Assembly: GCF_007990225.1 (NCBI RefSeq)
Contig: NZ_BJWF01000029.1
Span: 1 to 34,893, forward strand
DNA length: 34,893 nt
Reading direction: 5' to 3'
Source of the DNA: Enterococcus villorum
GTDB taxonomy: Bacteria > Bacillota > Bacilli > Lactobacillales > Enterococcaceae
The notes beneath the pieces are model-generated. The model was not told where the DNA came from. It searched no databases and was given only the letters and a program-made list of their open reading frames with translations. Below, piece after piece: positions 33,248 to 34,893 of this stretch. The position numbers and the translations under genes are program-made. Each line of letters begins with the position of its first letter. The first letter of the stretch is position 1.

Positions 33248-34300
33248 TTAGTTTCGGTGTTCAGCTAAAAATAGTTTAGAATCTTCTAGTGCTTTTTGAG
33301 CAGCCGATGTAGATAAGTCAAATTGAAATTCATGACCTTGGGTACCGTATTCATCCTCAGGACAAAAGAAGCTATCTGTTTTTACGCCTAATTCTTTTAA
33401 AGTGTGAACTAAAGCTTCACCTTGTTCAGTAAATGAATTGGCATTTCCATCGGTGATATAAGAAGGTGGGAATTTTTCTGTCACATAGTCTTTAATCGTC
33501 ATGCTCTTTATTGAAGGAGAGTTATACCAGTTCTTAGTGCCACTTAATGCCCATCCTACATACTTCCATATAATTTTAAAAGACGCATCATTCGTCAAAG
33601 CAGTGCTATTTAGATCATAGAAACCGCAGTATAATAAATTACCTTTAATACTTGACTCATTTAGAACTTGTTCAATATTAAGAGATTCTCTGTAATTTGG
33701 ATTTGTTTGAGTCAATGAAAATTGTGCAGCCAATTGCCCCCCTGCAGAATCACCTGCCATGAAGAGATTATCAAGGTTGATCCCGAGGTTTGCAGTTTTC
33801 AGATAAGAGACAAATTCGCTTATTTGGATCAGTTGACTAGGGTAAGTGGCCTCTGGTGCTAGTTCATAATCAATTGAAGCAATGGTATAACCGTTAGAGG
33901 CTAGTTCGTCAAGGTAATTTTGGATGCTAGGATCTGCTTTTCCCCCACCTATGAAAGCACCTCCGTGAACCCAAATAATGGTTGGCGAATCTTTTAATTT
34001 ATTTTTTGGTACATATAAATCGAATGTGTTGTTATTGTAACTGGATGGATACACAAGATTTGTGTGGATAGTATTACCTCTTTCTGTTGTAATTACTTTG
34101 TCTCTATTGTCATTGGGAATTTGAAAAATCAATGTTCTCAAAAAAACAATTTGCGCCTTTAATTCTAGATCAATGGCTTGTGGTTGAGATGAGTTAGTTA
34201 GTGTGTTAGCGAATACTTGGTTATTCTTACTAGAAAAAGAGAAGGTAATACATAAAATAATAGAAGTTACTACTCCGAACAATAAACTAATTTTTTTCAT
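33248..34300 (-). CDS. Secreted alpha/beta-hydrolase (HSL/Abhydrolase_3 esterase family)
   Basis: I start at the ATG at 34300 (MKKISLLFGVVTSIIL, 350 aa), since GGAGG lies just before it; an ATG four codons earlier contains that site. A signal peptide covers about residues 1-31. The oxyanion motif HGGAF (112-116), nucleophile Ser185 in GDSAGG, a late Asp (TDGNAN) and His in QGHEFQF make the catalytic set of hormone-sensitive-lipase-type esterases. The YELAPE motif is also typical. It probably acts on short-chain esters outside the cell or at the membrane. It is monocistronic. Confidence 0.88.
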   Translation of the reverse strand: MKKISLLFGVVTSIILCITFSFSSKNNQVFANTLTNSSQPQAIDLELKAQIVFLRTLIFQIPNDNRDKVITTERGNTIHTNLVYPSSYNNNTFDLYVPKNKLKDSPTIIWVHGGAFIGGGKADPSIQNYLDELASNGYTIASIDYELAPEATYPSQLIQISEFVSYLKTANLGINLDNLFMAGDSAGGQLAAQFSLTQTNPNYRESLNIEQVLNESSIKGNLLYCGFYDLNSTALTNDASFKIIWKYVGWALSGTKNWYNSPSIKSMTIKDYVTEKFPPSYITDGNANSFTEQGEALVHTLKELGVKTDSFFCPEDEYGTQGHEFQFDLSTSAAQKALEDSKLFLAEHRN

Positions 34301-34312
34301 TTTTTCCTCCAT

Positions 34313-34893
34313 ATTGTAAAATATTTTTTTAATTCATTAAAAATAGTATTTGGTACCTGAACAATTTCTTTTCAATACTAGTATATAAGTGGTTACGGTT
34401 ACAAAACTCCCGATAAAATAATGCTTTTATTTTTCTCAACAGATAACAAAAAATATTACGAAGTTAATATAACAAAAAGACAGATAGGGGTGTTTAAAAA
34501 CTCATAATCGTTTCTTTTACACGCATAAGTGTTTTGTCAGATTTCCTTATATAGATAAAACAATTCTAGGTCTTTATCAGGAGAGAGGAGCATTCAAAAA
34601 ATACAAAGAAGAATATGTTCTTTAACATTTAAATTTTTTAGAGTAACGATGCGGGGGTATCAAGAAAAGTTCTTAATGAAATGAATAAACAAAATGTTTT
34701 TCAAAGATCCTAAAAGATGAAAGACCAGAGAGTACATACGTTTTATAGTATAAAAGTAGCCATATATTCAAATATTTCCATATAAAATTGATCAGTGGCT
34801 TTGAATGGTGCGTCATTAATCTGGTTACTTTTATTAAAAAGGTAAAATAAATTGCATACCCAAATTTTATACCTGAAAAACAAAAAATGTCAT
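34313..34893. other. Gene-free AT-rich end of window
   Basis: I find no supported gene on either strand in about 580 bp. The region upstream of the esterase holds a doubled GTAACC motif (minus strand, near 34391-34404) whose sequence CGGTTACAAAA also occurs upstream of the secreted protein at about 16956. A TATACT box lies near 34380 on the minus strand and may belong to the esterase promoter. Confidence 0.35.

Noticed and set aside
34313-34893. Possible transposase or regulator remnant at the right end
   Set aside because: Neither strand gives a recognisable motif. The short open frames are what AT-rich DNA produces by chance.

Overview
The window is low-GC Firmicute DNA and looks like an Enterococcus chromosome, close to the E. 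faecium/hirae/durans group by gene content. Support for this comes from strong AAGGAGG-type ribosome binding sites, hairpin-plus-T terminators, a class Ib nrdHEF operon, busR-busA osmoprotectant genes, several PTS operons and CcpA/Fur-like operator sites. The species assignment is inference. I see no rRNA, tRNA, CRISPR array, intact insertion sequence or replication origin.

Layout. Positions 1-1900 are a degraded accessory stretch: an ankyrin-like relic and three short, Lys-rich, coiled-coil-like proteins of unknown role. Positions 1910-7300 carry a VTT/TMEM64 membrane protein, an MFS transporter, nagB behind a promoter with two GntR-type operators, a frameshifted mgtC and a frameshifted AI-2E-family transporter. 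Positions 8066-12873 form a carbohydrate operon: a PRD regulator (frameshifted), a separate regulatory-type EIIA, fructose-family IIB, IIA, a decayed second IIB, IIC, and an AlsE-like D-allulose-6-phosphate 3-epimerase. The set predicts PTS uptake of a rare ketohexose and epimerisation to fructose 6-phosphate. Positions 13031-16700 hold nrdF, nrdE and nrdH on the minus strand, with two NrdR boxes exactly 31 bp apart upstream of nrdH and no nrdI in the operon.

Positions 16900-18300 hold a secreted Gly/Ala-rich protein with a small membrane partner (a bacteriocin/immunity-like pair) and a short holin-like toxin peptide. Positions 18411-23186 are a cellobiose-type PTS operon (IIB, LicR/CelR-type regulator, IIA, a membrane protein, IIC). 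It is preceded by a CcpA site inside its promoter and by the two ends of a GH1 6-phospho-beta-glucosidase gene whose middle is deleted. After a SRAP-domain gene comes a second Gly/Ala-rich protein with its own small membrane partner (24302-25055), then a frameshifted GNAT acetyltransferase.

Positions 25924-28808 are the ferrous-iron operon (tandem-domain feoA, frameshifted feoB, Cys-rich feoB-associated peptide) with a 7-1-7 Fur box. Positions 29302-33049 are busR-busAA-busAB with a large inverted repeat over the busAA promoter. A secreted alpha/beta hydrolase on the minus strand and an empty AT-rich 0.6 kb close the window.

Five otherwise intact genes (mgtC, AI-2E transporter, PRD regulator, GNAT, feoB) are each broken by one single-base indel, four of them losses in short A or T runs. 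Correcting one base restores a clean reading frame every time. Sequencing error is therefore as likely as real inactivation, and this should be settled before any of them is called a pseudogene.
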